Source of the DNA: Polynucleobacter sp. CS-Odin-A6
GTDB lineage: Bacteria > Pseudomonadota > Gammaproteobacteria > Burkholderiales > Burkholderiaceae
Direction of reading: 5' to 3'
Assembly (NCBI RefSeq): GCF_018882095.1
Contig: NZ_JACVPD010000001.1
Coordinates: forward strand, 186,001 to 250,000
DNA: 64,000 bases
The translations under genes were made by a program, and so were the position numbers. The notes beneath the pieces are model-generated. The model saw only the letters and a list, made by a program, of their open reading frames with translations. It was not told where the DNA came from and ran no database searches. This document shows, piece after piece, positions 1 to 9,750 of the stretch (position 1 is the stretch's first letter; every line of letters begins with the position of its first letter).

Positions 1-729
1 AGTATGCCCAGCCTTGAGTACCATTTCATAGGCAGGCAAAGCTAATGGCACTTCCATTAGGCGCTTGGCTTCACTTTCATAGTTTGTGAAATTTGCAAAC
101 AGCAGTTCGGCGTTCGAGTGTTCAAAGTTGTAGCAGGATTGCTCCACTTCATTTTGGTGATACACATCACCATAAGAAATACCATCTGCCCAAACTAAGT
201 CATACACGTTGGAACAATTTTGGATGTACATCGCTAGGCGCTCAATGCCGTAAGTAATTTCACCTAAGACCGGTTTGCAGTCAATGCCACCTACTTGCTG
301 GAAATACGTGAACTGCGTCACTTCCATGCCGTTTAGCCACACTTCCCAGCCCAGTCCCCAAGCACCCAAGGTTGGGTTTTCCCAGTCATCTTCTACAAAG
401 CGTACATCGTTCTTTTGAAGATCTAGGCCCAAAGCAGAAAGGGAGCCTAAATACAGTTCAAGGATATTTTCTGGAGCCGGCTTCAGAACGACTTGAAACT
501 GGTAGTAATGCTGGAGCCGGTTTGGGTTCTCACCATAGCGACCATCTTTTGGCCTACGTGAAGGTTGTACGTAGGCAGCCTTCCATGGCTCTGGACCAAT
601 AGCCCTCAAAAAAGTAGCCGTATGGGATGTCCCGGCGCCAACCTCAAGATCAATAGGTTGTAAAAGGGCGCAACCTTGTTGGTCCCAGTAATCCTGAAGT
701 GTGAGAATGATTTGCTGAAAAGTAAGCAT
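1..729 (-). CDS. glyQ: Glycyl-tRNA synthetase alpha subunit (3' end outside window)
   Basis: My own translation of the minus strand from the ATG at 729 gives [20 protein letters not shown] and continues without a stop to the window edge: 243 codons of a protein usually near 300 residues. The start of the protein, the [12 protein letters not shown] segment and [19 protein letters not shown] are typical of the class II alpha chain that, with GlyS, charges tRNA-Gly in the cytoplasm. It lies 60 bp downstream of lnt on the same strand. glyS would be expected just beyond position 1. Identification is by recognition of the conserved sequence. Confidence 0.97.
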   Translation of the reverse strand, partial: MLTFQQIILTLQDYWDQQGCALLQPIDLEVGAGTSHTATFLRAIGPEPWKAAYVQPSRRPKDGRYGENPNRLQHYYQFQVVLKPAPENILELYLGSLSALGLDLQKNDVRFVEDDWENPTLGAWGLGWEVWLNGMEVTQFTYFQQVGGIDCKPVLGEITYGIERLAMYIQNCSNVYDLVWADGISYGDVYHQNEVEQSCYNFEHSNAELLFANFTNYESEAKRLMEVPLALPAYEMVLKAGHT

Positions 730-735
730 GATTAA

Positions 736-780
736 CCTGGCTAAGCCTTTGATTTTACATGGCTTAGCGAGCAAACCAGG
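736..780. repeat. Nested inverted repeats between lnt and glyQ
   Basis: GCTAAGCC (740-747) pairs with GGCTTAGC (761-768) around a 13-nt loop, and CCTGG (736-740) with CCAGG (776-780) forms an outer arm. No T-run follows on either strand, so it is not a standard intrinsic terminator. It could be a processing or attenuation hairpin ahead of glyQ. Confidence 0.4.
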
Positions 781-789
781 AAATAAGAG

Positions 790-2313
790 TTAAATCCGTC
801 TTTGGCGAATGAACCCTAGGGCTAGGAGCAGGCAAGAAAGACTCAAAATGGGGGCATTCCCCCAAAACACATAAGGAGTCGTACCGGAGTAAGGTTGGAT
901 ATTCGTCTTTAGGACGCCTTGGGTAAATTGGGGAAGTTCTGCCAAAATTTTCCCATCTGGACCTAATGCTGCTGTGATGCCAGTATTGGTAGCACGAAGT
1001 GCAGGCAGACCTGTTTCTAGCGAGCGCAATTGTGAGAGTCGTAGTTGTTGTGCTGGTGCTTGGGAATTCCCAAACCAGGCGAGGTTTGTCATATTGATCA
1101 GTAGATTAACTGGCTTACTGCTCTGATGAATTCTGGTGGCTAATTCCCCACCAAAGACATCTTCATAGCAAATTGTGATCGCGGCATTAATGGTTTCTTT
1201 GCCGGTACGAACAATGCTAAAGGGAGGTTGATCTAACTGGCCACGTGCAAAGTCACTCATCGGTACATGAAAGGCATTCACAAACCAATGAAAGCCCGGC
1301 GGAATAAATTCTCCAAAAGGTACCAAGTGGGATTTATCGTATTGGTAGGTAGCTAAGTTAGGGGATAGTCCAAGCGCACGGTTGGTGTATTTCACTTCAG
1401 AAGAACCTGAGCTTTCACCAATCACACCAAGCAAGATATTGCTGGATGTCTTGTTAGAAAACTGTTGAATAGATCCTATGAGTCCGGCAGGAAGATTACT
1501 CTGAGGCCAGGGATACGCGATCTCTGGGGTGATGATGATATCGGCCGGCTCACTCTCAATGGCAACAGTATAAAAACTAAACTGGTCTTCAATAGCCTGG
1601 GGATTGAATTTCAGACTTTGCTCAAAATTACCCTGAATTAAACGAATACTCAACGGTTCACCAATGGGTTTGATGAAAGTCCACAGGCCGGCGAGCTGTG
1701 AAAGGACGATGGTAGAAATGATGCAGACTCCACTAAGGAGAATATTTTTCTTTAGTTGCAAAAACTCCCAAGCAACCCACACTACTAGAAAGGTGCAGGC
1801 TAGACCACCGAAGAATGGAGCGACTGGCGCAAATGGGCCATTAAACTGGGATTCCGCAAAACCCATCCAAGGAAAGCCTGTCAGTACCACGCTGCGCAAA
1901 TACTCAATCAGGACCCAGCTAGACGCGAGCATCAATCCTGTAAGGCGATTACGTTGAGTGAAGTAAAGGGGAAGACAAGCACTTGAGAAAAATAAAGCCA
2001 TTCCTGCTGCCAGCAAGAAAACTGCCATACAAGAAACAACCGGATGCATTCCACCAATATCGTGCAAGCTGATATAAATCCACCATAAACCGAGAACAAA
2101 ATAGCCTAGGCCAAATGACATTCCCGCCAGAAATTGTTGTTTAGCGGATGCGGTTTCTTGTTGGCTAATCTGCCACCAAATCAAGCTCAAAATCGGAATC
2201 TGTATCCAACCGCCATAGGGCAGCTCTGCTGCTCCGGCTAGCATTGTTCCAAGAATAAATAACACTACCAAGTTGATGCTGTTACTAGGCTTGGGTAAAG
2301 ACCAATCAGTCAA
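790..2313 (-). CDS. lnt: Apolipoprotein N-acyltransferase
   Basis: The 507-residue protein has the Lnt plan: several hydrophobic segments in the first ~190 residues, a nitrilase-like periplasmic domain, and a C-terminal membrane segment. Visible landmarks are the catalytic-Glu segment IIITPEIAYPWP, KSHLVPFGEFIP, and the Cys segment ITICYEDVFG. The enzyme transfers the third acyl chain to the N-terminal Cys of lipoproteins in the inner membrane. The start codon is TTG at 2313 with only a weak ribosome site. That is acceptable because the gene lies 8 bp after corC and is probably translated from the same mRNA. Confidence 0.95.
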   Translation of the reverse strand: MTDWSLPKPSNSINLVVLFILGTMLAGAAELPYGGWIQIPILSLIWWQISQQETASAKQQFLAGMSFGLGYFVLGLWWIYISLHDIGGMHPVVSCMAVFLLAAGMALFFSSACLPLYFTQRNRLTGLMLASSWVLIEYLRSVVLTGFPWMGFAESQFNGPFAPVAPFFGGLACTFLVVWVAWEFLQLKKNILLSGVCIISTIVLSQLAGLWTFIKPIGEPLSIRLIQGNFEQSLKFNPQAIEDQFSFYTVAIESEPADIIITPEIAYPWPQSNLPAGLIGSIQQFSNKTSSNILLGVIGESSGSSEVKYTNRALGLSPNLATYQYDKSHLVPFGEFIPPGFHWFVNAFHVPMSDFARGQLDQPPFSIVRTGKETINAAITICYEDVFGGELATRIHQSSKPVNLLINMTNLAWFGNSQAPAQQLRLSQLRSLETGLPALRATNTGITAALGPDGKILAELPQFTQGVLKTNIQPYSGTTPYVFWGNAPILSLSCLLLALGFIRQRRI

Positions 2314-2321
2314 TGGAGCTC

Positions 2322-3161
2322 TCAGGCAGACTGTTTGGGAAGTTGGCGTGCGAGCAGAATGTGAATCTGTCTGGGATCGGCACGTTGAACCTCAAATTCA
2401 ATCCCATCGATCTCAATGAGCTCACCCATTTTAGGTACTCTACCCAGATGCTGAATCACAAGACCAGCAACAGTTTCAATATCTTCGATATCAAATTGAG
2501 TGCCTAATCTCTCATTAAATTGCGCAAGTTCGGTAATGCCCTTAACGCGAATGTCGCCATTGTCTAAAGCAATAAGATTGTCTGCTTCTTCATCAATGTC
2601 ATGTTCGTCTTCAATATCTCCCACGATTTGCTCAAGAACATCTTCAATAGTGATGACACCGGCAACGCCGCTATATTCATCGACCACAATAGCTAAATGA
2701 TTACGATTATCTTTGAAGTCGCGTAGCAAGACGCTTAAACGCTTTGATTCTGGAATAAATACTGCAGGACGTAACCAGTCTCGTATCTGAAAGTCTTTTT
2801 CAGAAGAATGGCGTAATAAATCTTTTGCTAGCAAGATCCCAATGACATTGTCACGAGTGCCTTCAAACACTGGAAAGCGCGAGTGAGCAGCAGTGATCAC
2901 ATTTTGAATGATCTCTGACAACGGTAGGCTGATATCAATCCAGTCAATCTGTGCTCTAGGTATCAAAATATCGCGTGCGCACAATTGACCTACCTGGAAA
3001 ACTCCCTCAATCATGGAGAGTGCATCTGCATCAATCAAGCCATCAATCTGAGCTTCTCTGAGGGTGTCAATGAGCTCTTGGCGGCGCTCAGAAGTACTAA
3101 TGGGTTTAGGCGTTAGAAAATCAGCCAGGCGTTCTAAAAGGGATTTATTGGGGTCAGGCAT
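2322..3161 (-). CDS. corC: HlyC/CorC-family CBS-domain protein
   Basis: A 279-residue soluble protein lacking the N-terminal CNNM membrane domain. It has two CBS domains (around residues 65-190, including VFEGTRDNVIGILLAKDLL and VDEYSGVAGVITIEDVLEQI) and a C-terminal CorC/HlyC transporter-associated domain (GELIEIDGIEFEV). Members are linked to magnesium/cobalt efflux and sit beside lnt in many proteobacteria, as here. The acidic stretch DIEDEHDIDEEAD after the second CBS motif is usual. Role beyond family membership is inferred. Confidence 0.92.
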   Translation of the reverse strand: MPDPNKSLLERLADFLTPKPISTSERRQELIDTLREAQIDGLIDADALSMIEGVFQVGQLCARDILIPRAQIDWIDISLPLSEIIQNVITAAHSRFPVFEGTRDNVIGILLAKDLLRHSSEKDFQIRDWLRPAVFIPESKRLSVLLRDFKDNRNHLAIVVDEYSGVAGVITIEDVLEQIVGDIEDEHDIDEEADNLIALDNGDIRVKGITELAQFNERLGTQFDIEDIETVAGLVIQHLGRVPKMGELIEIDGIEFEVQRADPRQIHILLARQLPKQSA

Positions 3162-3217
3162 ATAGCAAGAATATCGTAGAAATAAGTAAATTCAATGAAG
3201 TGGCGAGGAAGGCTACT

Positions 3218-3706
3218 TTAAATCGAAGTGTAGGGGTTAGAAAAGCCGAGCAATTTCAAGAGTTTGATTTCTTGAGACTCCATTTTTTGGGCCCCTTGAT
3301 TATTCTCATGATCTAGGCCTTGTGCATGCAAGCAGCCATGAATAATCAGATGAGCTAAATGCGCTTTGACGGTCTTGCCTTGCGCTGATGCCTCTGCTTG
3401 AATCACTGGAAGGCAGAAAACAATATCAGCAACTAAAGTCCTCTTAGTCAGTTCGTAGGGAAAAGTTAGCACATTGGTTGCTTTATCTTGAGCACGAAAA
3501 GCATAGTTCAGTTTTTTTCCTTCGGCTAGATTGACAAAGCGAAGCGTGATGGAGCCAAAGTGCTTGTTAGCCTGCTTAACCCATTTTTTGATTACAGCTG
3601 GAGATGCAATTGCATTCACTTTGGTTTTAATGGCTGAGCTGGCATATTGAATATCAATCACCAACTTGATTGCAGGGGCAGATTTACTAGACATCTTGCT
3701 TGGCAT
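3218..3706 (-). CDS. ybeY: Endoribonuclease YbeY (rRNA maturation)
   Basis: A 162-residue protein with the zinc-binding [12 protein letters not shown] motif near residue 125, the signature of YbeY, which matures the 16S rRNA 3' end and takes part in ribosome quality control. The N-terminal half carries the usual [19 protein letters not shown] segment. The ATG at 3706 lies inside the end of miaB (20-bp overlap); a second Met is at 3694. The usual upstream partner gene, the PhoH-like ATPase ybeZ, is absent between miaB and ybeY. Confidence 0.93.
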   Translation of the reverse strand: MPSKMSSKSAPAIKLVIDIQYASSAIKTKVNAIASPAVIKKWVKQANKHFGSITLRFVNLAEGKKLNYAFRAQDKATNVLTFPYELTKRTLVADIVFCLPVIQAEASAQGKTVKAHLAHLIIHGCLHAQGLDHENNQGAQKMESQEIKLLKLLGFSNPYTSI

Positions 3707-5042
3707 ATGCCTGAATCAGCTCACCTCTGAGGGTGTAATTGAGTACTTCAGTAATATGAATATCTACCATTTGTCCTATGAGAGATTCAATCTCTTCATC
3801 TGGCGCAGTAAAGTGGATAACACGATTATTCGCAGCTCGACCTTGCAGATTCACACCATCTTTTGCTAAGCCTTCAATCAGAACTTTCTCTGTGTTGCCC
3901 AACATATTCTGGCTAATCTGAGTTGCCTGTGACTCAACGAGTGCTAGTAATATTTGCAGTCGTTTAAGTTTGACCTCATAAGGGGTGTCATCACTTAAAT
4001 TGGCTGCAGGCGTCCCGGGTCTCGCGCTGAAGATGAAGCAAAAGCTATTATCAAAATTCAGCTCTTCAACCATTTTTAGAAGCTTGGCAAAGTCCTTATC
4101 AGTTTCTCCAGGAAAACCCACAATGAAATCGCTAGAGAGCGTTAGATCTGGCCGTACAGCGCGCATCTTGCGAATGATGCTCTTGTATTCCAGGGCGGTA
4201 TAACCACGTTTCATAGCGGATAGTACTGAATCTGAAGCATGTTGTACTGGTAGGTGAAGGTGGCTGACTAGCTTGGGAACTTTTGCATAGACGTCAATCA
4301 AGCGCTGCGTAAATTCCTTAGGGTGGCTCGTTGTAAAGCGAATTCTTTCTATTCCCGGAATTTCTGCAACGTATTCAATCAGTAGTGCAAAGTCTGCAAT
4401 TTCCTGGGTATCCCCCATCTTACCTAGATAGGCATTGACGTTTTGCCCTAACAAGACAATTTCTTTAACGCCTTGATCAGCAAGGCCGGCTACTTCAGTA
4501 AGTACATCGTCAAAGGGACGTGAAACCTCTTCACCCCGTGTATAAGGGACCACACAATAACTACAGTATTTTGAGCAACCTTCCATGATGGAGACATAAG
4601 CAGAGCCACGTGTTTGTCGTGATGCGGGTAGGTGATCAAACTTTTCAATTTCTGGAAAAGAAATATCTACTTGCGGCCTACCTGTCTCACGACGCTTTGT
4701 CAGCAGATCTGACAGGCGATGCAATGTTTGTGGTCCAAAGACGACGTCGACATAAGGTGCCCTGCTAATAATTTGCTGACCTTCTTGACTGGCAACACAA
4801 CCACCTACGCCGATCAATAAATCAGGCTTTAATTTTTTGAGCTCACGCAGACGGCCTAAGTCAGAGAACACTTTATCTTCTGCTTTTTCACGAATAGAGC
4901 AGGTGTTCAACAAAACTACATCAGCATCCTCGGGAGTATTGGTTACGACCATGCCTTCATCGGCATGTAATAGATCGGCCATCTTGCCCGAGTCGTATTC
5001 GTTCATTTGACAGCCAAAGGTTTTGATGTAAAGCTTTTTCAT
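3687..5042 (-). CDS. miaB: tRNA-2-methylthio-N6-dimethylallyladenosine synthase
   Basis: A 451-residue radical-SAM methylthiotransferase. The N-terminal UPF0004 domain begins [19 protein letters not shown] with its cluster cysteines (Cys near residues 11, 48, 82). The radical SAM CxxxCxxC motif is CSKYCSYC around residue 155. A C-terminal TRAM domain follows residue ~375. It thiolates i6A37 in tRNAs reading UNN codons. First gene of the probable miaB-ybeY-corC-lnt-glyQ run. Confidence 0.97.
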   Translation of the reverse strand: MKKLYIKTFGCQMNEYDSGKMADLLHADEGMVVTNTPEDADVVLLNTCSIREKAEDKVFSDLGRLRELKKLKPDLLIGVGGCVASQEGQQIISRAPYVDVVFGPQTLHRLSDLLTKRRETGRPQVDISFPEIEKFDHLPASRQTRGSAYVSIMEGCSKYCSYCVVPYTRGEEVSRPFDDVLTEVAGLADQGVKEIVLLGQNVNAYLGKMGDTQEIADFALLIEYVAEIPGIERIRFTTSHPKEFTQRLIDVYAKVPKLVSHLHLPVQHASDSVLSAMKRGYTALEYKSIIRKMRAVRPDLTLSSDFIVGFPGETDKDFAKLLKMVEELNFDNSFCFIFSARPGTPAANLSDDTPYEVKLKRLQILLALVESQATQISQNMLGNTEKVLIEGLAKDGVNLQGRAANNRVIHFTAPDEEIESLIGQMVDIHITEVLNYTLRGELIQAYAKQDV

Positions 5043-5099
5043 ATGCCGTTCTCAGGTTTATAGCTGGGGGCGAAGATCAGATTCTACGGGATAAAGCTT

Positions 5100-6362
5100 C
5101 TAGAGTAGGCGTAAGGCAAGAATGGCAACAATCGTGGGCGGAATTGCTGATAACAGGAGTAATCCCGCAGAAACCGTAGCATTAGGGAAGTGGCTACGCA
5201 AAATAGCAATACCTGCTGGATTAGGCGCATTAGCAATCACGGTTAAGCCACCACCAGCAACTGCGCCCCCCACTAAAGCCAGCTTAAACTCAGGCGAGGT
5301 TCCTTGCACTAGCGAGCCTAAATACGTGAGTGCCGCATTATCAGTAATTGCCGTCAGGACTAGGCTGCCATAAAAGACTGCAGTAGGACTCATATTTTGC
5401 AGGATGGGTTGAAGCCACCAACCTTGAAGCGCTCCCAAGACAACTAATCCAGCCAAGAAGAATCCCACTAACAAGGCTTCACGCAAGATCAGTGGGTTTT
5501 GATGTTTAGGATAGGCTGTTGTAAATCCAATGAAGAAAAGCAGTAGCCACATAAATATTACAGGGTCATGAGCAAACCCTACAATGCCACCCAAGAACAA
5601 AAGATGGATTGCGGTAATGTCAATAGGAATGCGAGTAACTGCTTTTTTAATTTCGGGCTCAACGAGTTGCTTATGAAAAAGTAAAGTCACTATCAATGCG
5701 TTGATAAAAATAGCAACGCATGCCTCAAAGCCGAAGTTCTGAAACATAAATATGGTATCCCAGCCCCAAGTAGAAGCCACCATTAACACGGGAGGGGCAG
5801 CAAAGTTCGTGAGCGTGCCGCCAATCGAAATATTGACAAACAGTACGCCGAGCGTACCAAACATTAAAGGGGTAGAGCATTTATGGCGATAAACGAGGTC
5901 ACGCAATAAGAAGGCTGCCAGCGTCATGGCTGCTGGCTCAGTAATTAATGAACCTAATAATGGCGTAACGCTCAAGGTCAAAAAATAGAGTGTTGACGCC
6001 TGTTTGGTACGCAAAACAATTTGCAGGCCAGATCCCATTTTATGCAAGAGCTGCGTCGCGAAATGCAGAATCGGTTTGCTGCCCGCCACTACCATAATAG
6101 AAAAGACAAACAGCGGCTCAGTAAAATTTCGTTTGGCAGCAAATTCTTTGGCGGTTTCTAAATCGTTTGCAAGCCACATAAAGATAATGAGAATGGCGGC
6201 CCAAAATCCAAACACGATTTCCACTTCACCTAACAGATGCCATAAACCTGAATGCCTAGATGACTTTTTAGCAAGGGTCTCAAAATAGGAGGTGCAGAAG
6301 GTGTGCAGTACTGCGATGGCGAAAATAATGCTTGCGCCAAGCTCTGTAGGGGTAAAGTTCAT
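5100..6362 (-). CDS. Putative Na+/H+ antiporter
   Basis: A 420-residue polytopic membrane protein with about 11 hydrophobic segments. The features GEVEIVFGFWAAI near residue 45, LRDLVYRHKCSTPLMFGTLG, SIGGTLTNFAAPP and ITDNAALTYLGSL resemble the putative Na+/H+ antiporter family (Pfam Na_H_antiport_3 by memory), within the ion-transporter superfamily. Conserved Asn and Asp residues in GGTLTNFAAP and ITDNAALTYL fit an ion-binding site. Substrate is inferred from family naming only. It is 57 bp from miaB, so co-transcription is possible. Confidence 0.75.
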   Translation of the reverse strand: MNFTPTELGASIIFAIAVLHTFCTSYFETLAKKSSRHSGLWHLLGEVEIVFGFWAAILIIFMWLANDLETAKEFAAKRNFTEPLFVFSIMVVAGSKPILHFATQLLHKMGSGLQIVLRTKQASTLYFLTLSVTPLLGSLITEPAAMTLAAFLLRDLVYRHKCSTPLMFGTLGVLFVNISIGGTLTNFAAPPVLMVASTWGWDTIFMFQNFGFEACVAIFINALIVTLLFHKQLVEPEIKKAVTRIPIDITAIHLLFLGGIVGFAHDPVIFMWLLLFFIGFTTAYPKHQNPLILREALLVGFFLAGLVVLGALQGWWLQPILQNMSPTAVFYGSLVLTAITDNAALTYLGSLVQGTSPEFKLALVGGAVAGGGLTVIANAPNPAGIAILRSHFPNATVSAGLLLLSAIPPTIVAILALRLL

Positions 6363-6443
6363 AGAAACATATTATCAGGGGATTATTGCGAACTTTGCCT
6401 TAAGATTGACCAAATAAAAACGTTGGCAATTTAGGAGATTTTG

Positions 6444-6854
6444 ATGAAATTGAAATTAGGCTATCAAGAATTGATTGCCCAAGCGATGGCTCAAATTGAC
6501 ACTCTTTCTTTGGCCCGAGCGCATGCGCTTTTAAATGACGAAAATACCGTTTTTGTGGACATCCGTGACATCAGGGAGTTGGAGCGTGACGGCATGATTC
6601 CGAATGCAATTCATGCCCCTCGCGGTATGTTGGAGTTTTGGGCTGATCCTGATAGCCCTTATTACAGACCTGTTTTTGGTGAGGGTAAGCGTTTAGTGCT
6701 GTATTGCGCTTCAGCTTGGCGCTCTGCTTTAGCAACTGAGGCCCTCCAAAAAATGGGGGTTCCAGGTATTTGCCATCTAGATGGGGGCTTTAATGCTTGG
6801 AAAAAGGCTGAATTGCCCGTGGTTGAGAAACCCGCAAAGCCTCAGCCTAGCTAA
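6444..6854 (+). CDS. Rhodanese-like domain protein
   Basis: A single rhodanese domain of 136 residues. VFVDIRDIRELERDGMIPNA is the typical entry loop. The active-site loop CASAWRSA has Cys and Arg as in sulfurtransferases, so it is probably competent in persulfide transfer. The ATG at 6444 has AGGAG at 6433-6437, a better spacing than the in-frame TTG at 6441. No signal peptide is visible. The physiological sulfur donor and acceptor cannot be told from the sequence. Confidence 0.88.
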   Translation: MKLKLGYQELIAQAMAQIDTLSLARAHALLNDENTVFVDIRDIRELERDGMIPNAIHAPRGMLEFWADPDSPYYRPVFGEGKRLVLYCASAWRSALATEALQKMGVPGICHLDGGFNAWKKAELPVVEKPAKPQPS

Positions 6855-6872
6855 ATTCTTAGTCGTGTAGAT

Positions 6873-6901
6873 CTTGAAATGCGGTAATTAGGCCCCATTT
6901 A
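6873..6901 (+). promoter_or_regulatory. Sigma-32 (heat-shock) promoter of htpG
   Basis: CTTGAAA at 6873-6879, 13 nt, then CCCCATTTA at 6893-6901. This matches the RpoH consensus (CTTGAAA, 13-14 nt, CCCCATnT) at practically every position and lies 36 bp before the htpG start. Confidence 0.88.
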
Positions 6902-6937
6902 CAGAAGGTTAAGTTCATTAATGAAGAGGGTATTCGT

Positions 6938-8839
6938 ATGTCTGTAGCTAGCAAAGAAACATTGGGATTTCAGGCTGAGGTAAAGCAACTTTTACAGCTG
7001 ATGATTCATTCCTTGTATTCCAATAAGGAAATTTTTCTCCGTGAGTTGATTTCCAATGCATCTGACGCATCCGACAAATTGCGTTTCGAGGGCATTGAGC
7101 ATCCCGATTGGTATGGCGATGATCCTGAACTGAAGATCAAGGTGAGTGTCGATAAGACCGCAAGAACAGTAACTATTGCTGATAATGGTATCGGCATGAG
7201 CCGCGATGAAGTGATCTCTAATCTGGGAACCATTGCCCGCTCTGGTACTAAAGAGTTTTTCTCAAAACTCTCTGGCGATCAGCAAAAAGATGCTGCATTG
7301 ATTGGTCAGTTTGGCGTAGGTTTCTATTCCGCATTTATTGTGGCTGACCGCATTACTGTGGAAACCCGTCGTGCAGGCTTACCAGCCAGTGATGGAGTTC
7401 GCTGGGAGTCAGATGGCTCAGGTGAGTTTACGGTAGAAAACATTGATCGCCCACAGCGTGGCACATCAATCACTATGCATCTACGCGAAGGAGAGGATGA
7501 TTTCCTTTCTACGCATCAGCTCAAATCCATTATTCGCAAGTACTCCGATCACATCTCCTTGCCTATTCAAATGAATAAAGAGGAGTGGGACGCCGAGAAA
7601 AATGAACAGATTGTTAAGGATGAGCTGGAAAGTATTAATCAATCGAGCGCTCTATGGGCGCGTCCTAAATCTGAAATCACAGAAGAGCAATACGCTGAGT
7701 TTTATAAGCATCTATCGCATGATTATGAAAATCCTTTGTGTTACTCCTTAAATAGAGTTGAGGGTCGCAGCGAATTTACACAACTACTGTATGTGCCAGC
7801 ACGCGCCCCTTTTGATTTATGGGATCGCAATAAGCGCGGTGGTATTAAGCTCTATGTGAAGCGCGTGTTCATCATGGATGATGCGGAGCAATTAATGCCG
7901 ATGTATCTCCGCTTTGTAACGGGCGTGATTGACTCAACCGATTTACCGTTAAATGTCTCTCGTGAAATTCTGCAAGAGTCACGTGATGTCAAGATCATTC
8001 GTGAAAGCTCGACCAAGCGTGTGCTGAGTATGTTGGAGGATTTAGCTAACAGCGATGATGATGTTAAGAAAGAAAAGTACCGTACTTTCTGGACTCAATT
8101 TGGCCAAGTACTCAAAGAGGGCATGGGGGAAGACCAGCCGAATCAAGATCGCATCCTCAAGCTCTTGCGTTTTGCAAGTACGCATTCCGATTCATCTGAT
8201 CAAACGGTTTCTTTGGCTGAGTATGTTGCGCGCATGAAAGAAGGCCAAGATAAGATCTATTACGTGACTGGTGATACCTTTAATGCGGCTAAAAATAGTC
8301 CCCATTTGGAGATCTTCCGTAAGAAGGGTGTTGAGGTTTTATTGCTGTCTGACCGAGTGGATGAGTGGATGCTCTCTTTCTTCACCGAGTTTGATAGTAA
8401 ACAGATGACCTCCGTAGCTAAAGGTGGACTGGACCTTGGCAACTTAAGTGATGAAAAAGAAAAGAAGGAGCACGAAGAAACTGAAAAGAGCTTCAAGGAT
8501 CTGCTCGATCGCATGAAGTCCGCTTTAGAAGATAAAGTGAAAGATGTTCGCGTGACTTTCCGATTAACGGATTCTCCAGCATGCTTGGTCTCTGATGAGA
8601 ATGAGCTTTCTGGTAATTTATTACGGATGCTTAAAGCGGCAGGTCAACAAGCGCCGGATACAAAGCCGATATTAGAGATCAATCCAGAACATCCTTTGCT
8701 CTTGAGGCTGAAAGCAGATGATCAGCATTTTGATGAATGGACACAGGTTTTATTTGATCAGGCTCTTTTGGCTGAAGGTGGTCAGTTAAATGATCCTGCT
8801 GCTTATGTAAAGCGGATTAATCAGCTACTACTTTCCTAA
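6938..8839 (+). CDS. htpG: Chaperone HtpG (Hsp90)
   Basis: A 633-residue bacterial Hsp90. The N-terminal GHKL ATPase domain has [22 protein letters not shown] and [11 protein letters not shown]. The middle domain carries [20 protein letters not shown], and the C-terminal dimerisation domain ends near LLLS. Length is normal for the family. It is expressed from its own heat-shock promoter and closed by an intrinsic terminator. SD-like GAAGAGGG precedes the ATG at 6938. Confidence 0.98.
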   Translation: MSVASKETLGFQAEVKQLLQLMIHSLYSNKEIFLRELISNASDASDKLRFEGIEHPDWYGDDPELKIKVSVDKTARTVTIADNGIGMSRDEVISNLGTIARSGTKEFFSKLSGDQQKDAALIGQFGVGFYSAFIVADRITVETRRAGLPASDGVRWESDGSGEFTVENIDRPQRGTSITMHLREGEDDFLSTHQLKSIIRKYSDHISLPIQMNKEEWDAEKNEQIVKDELESINQSSALWARPKSEITEEQYAEFYKHLSHDYENPLCYSLNRVEGRSEFTQLLYVPARAPFDLWDRNKRGGIKLYVKRVFIMDDAEQLMPMYLRFVTGVIDSTDLPLNVSREILQESRDVKIIRESSTKRVLSMLEDLANSDDDVKKEKYRTFWTQFGQVLKEGMGEDQPNQDRILKLLRFASTHSDSSDQTVSLAEYVARMKEGQDKIYYVTGDTFNAAKNSPHLEIFRKKGVEVLLLSDRVDEWMLSFFTEFDSKQMTSVAKGGLDLGNLSDEKEKKEHEETEKSFKDLLDRMKSALEDKVKDVRVTFRLTDSPACLVSDENELSGNLLRMLKAAGQQAPDTKPILEINPEHPLLLRLKADDQHFDEWTQVLFDQALLAEGGQLNDPAAYVKRINQLLLS

Positions 8840-8860
8840 TTTGCTAGAGCCTCAAAGAAA

Positions 8861-8896
8861 AACCCGACTTGAGAATTAATCAAGCCGGTTTTTTTG
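8861..8896 (+). terminator. Intrinsic terminator after htpG
   Basis: AACCCGACTTGA (8861-8872) pairs imperfectly with TCAAGCCGGTT (8880-8890), followed by a T-run. One mismatch and one bulge are present. Confidence 0.8.
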
Positions 8897-8914
8897 TTCT
8901 TCTAAGACAGGCTA

Positions 8915-9202
8915 TTAGTTAGGCGATTTTGCTGGCTGATTATTTTTACCAGCGTTGTAACCCGAGTTGTACTCAGAAGCTTGTTCTTTTTTGTAGGCAT
9001 CATAAACATAACCAGACGCTGCACCAACTGCTGCACCACCTACTGCACCCCAAATGGGGTTGCCATGGAAAATGGCTGTACCAACTGCACCAGCGGCAGC
9101 GCCGATACCGGCACCAGATAAAGTACGCTGCTCAGTGTTGCTCATATTTGAGCAGCCAGCGATAGCTACAGTTGCAGCGGTAATGGCGATAATTTTTTTC
9201 AT
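8915..9202 (-). CDS. Glycine-zipper lipoprotein (small outer-membrane protein)
   Basis: A 95-residue protein with a lipoprotein signal: a short KK start, hydrophobic core and lipobox IAGC with the lipidated Cys near residue 17. The body is a glycine zipper, GAGIGAAAGAVGTAIF then GAVGGAAVGAASGYVYDAY, as in SlyB/YMGG-like proteins, with a polar C-terminal tail. It is probably anchored in the outer membrane. Function is not known; related proteins respond to envelope stress. Confidence 0.82.
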   Translation of the reverse strand: MKKIIAITAATVAIAGCSNMSNTEQRTLSGAGIGAAAGAVGTAIFHGNPIWGAVGGAAVGAASGYVYDAYKKEQASEYNSGYNAGKNNQPAKSPN

Positions 9203-9250
9203 ATCAACAGTTCCTTAAGTCTAGGTATTGAATTAGCTAAATGGCTTAAA

Positions 9251-9613
9251 TTATTTTTTGGCGCAAGGAAAGCGTGCTGCCAAAAAGCCCAAAAAGACAC
9301 CAGATGCAGGTCTATCAGAAACCGGTTGGTTGCCTTGAGCAAATTTTACAAAATCACCAATTACTTCATCACGTGATGGGGCTGGTTGCTTAACGCAAAT
9401 ATAGGGTTTTGCGTGCTGTGGGTGGCGAGTCGCTAAATAAGTGTCATAAATAGCAGTTGTATAACCAATACAGAAACTGCGGGATTCTGGGCTTGCTGGC
9501 AATTTGCAAACATTCACGAGCTCTTGAGTACTCAGCACGGGAATTTTTTCTTGGGCTTGGGCTAGGCCACTAAAAGCGCCTAGAGCGACCAATAAAGCTA
9601 AATTTTTTTTCAT
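9251..9613 (-). CDS. Rap1a/Tai-type small secreted protein
   Basis: 120 residues from the ATG at 9613, which has AAGGA upstream; an in-frame ATG at 9664 would put 17 residues ahead of the signal peptide. The first 21 residues are a Sec signal ending AQAQ. The mature part shows SFCIGYTTAIYD, YICVKQ and AARFPC, with four Cys able to form two disulfides, resembling the Rap1a/Tai immunity-protein fold. No toxin or type VI secretion gene is nearby, so an immunity role is doubtful; such orphans are common in betaproteobacteria. Confidence 0.7.
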   Translation of the reverse strand: MKKNLALLVALGAFSGLAQAQEKIPVLSTQELVNVCKLPASPESRSFCIGYTTAIYDTYLATRHPQHAKPYICVKQPAPSRDEVIGDFVKFAQGNQPVSDRPASGVFLGFLAARFPCAKK

Positions 9614-9750
9614 GGATTTTTCCTTGGGTGTTAATAAGCGAATCATAAACCATATTAATGGCATTAATTTGCACTAAATAGGTGCATTATTGCCCGCAAT
9701 AGATCTCACTATTCCCCATAATGATGCAAAAACATAAAGGGGTTATTTCA

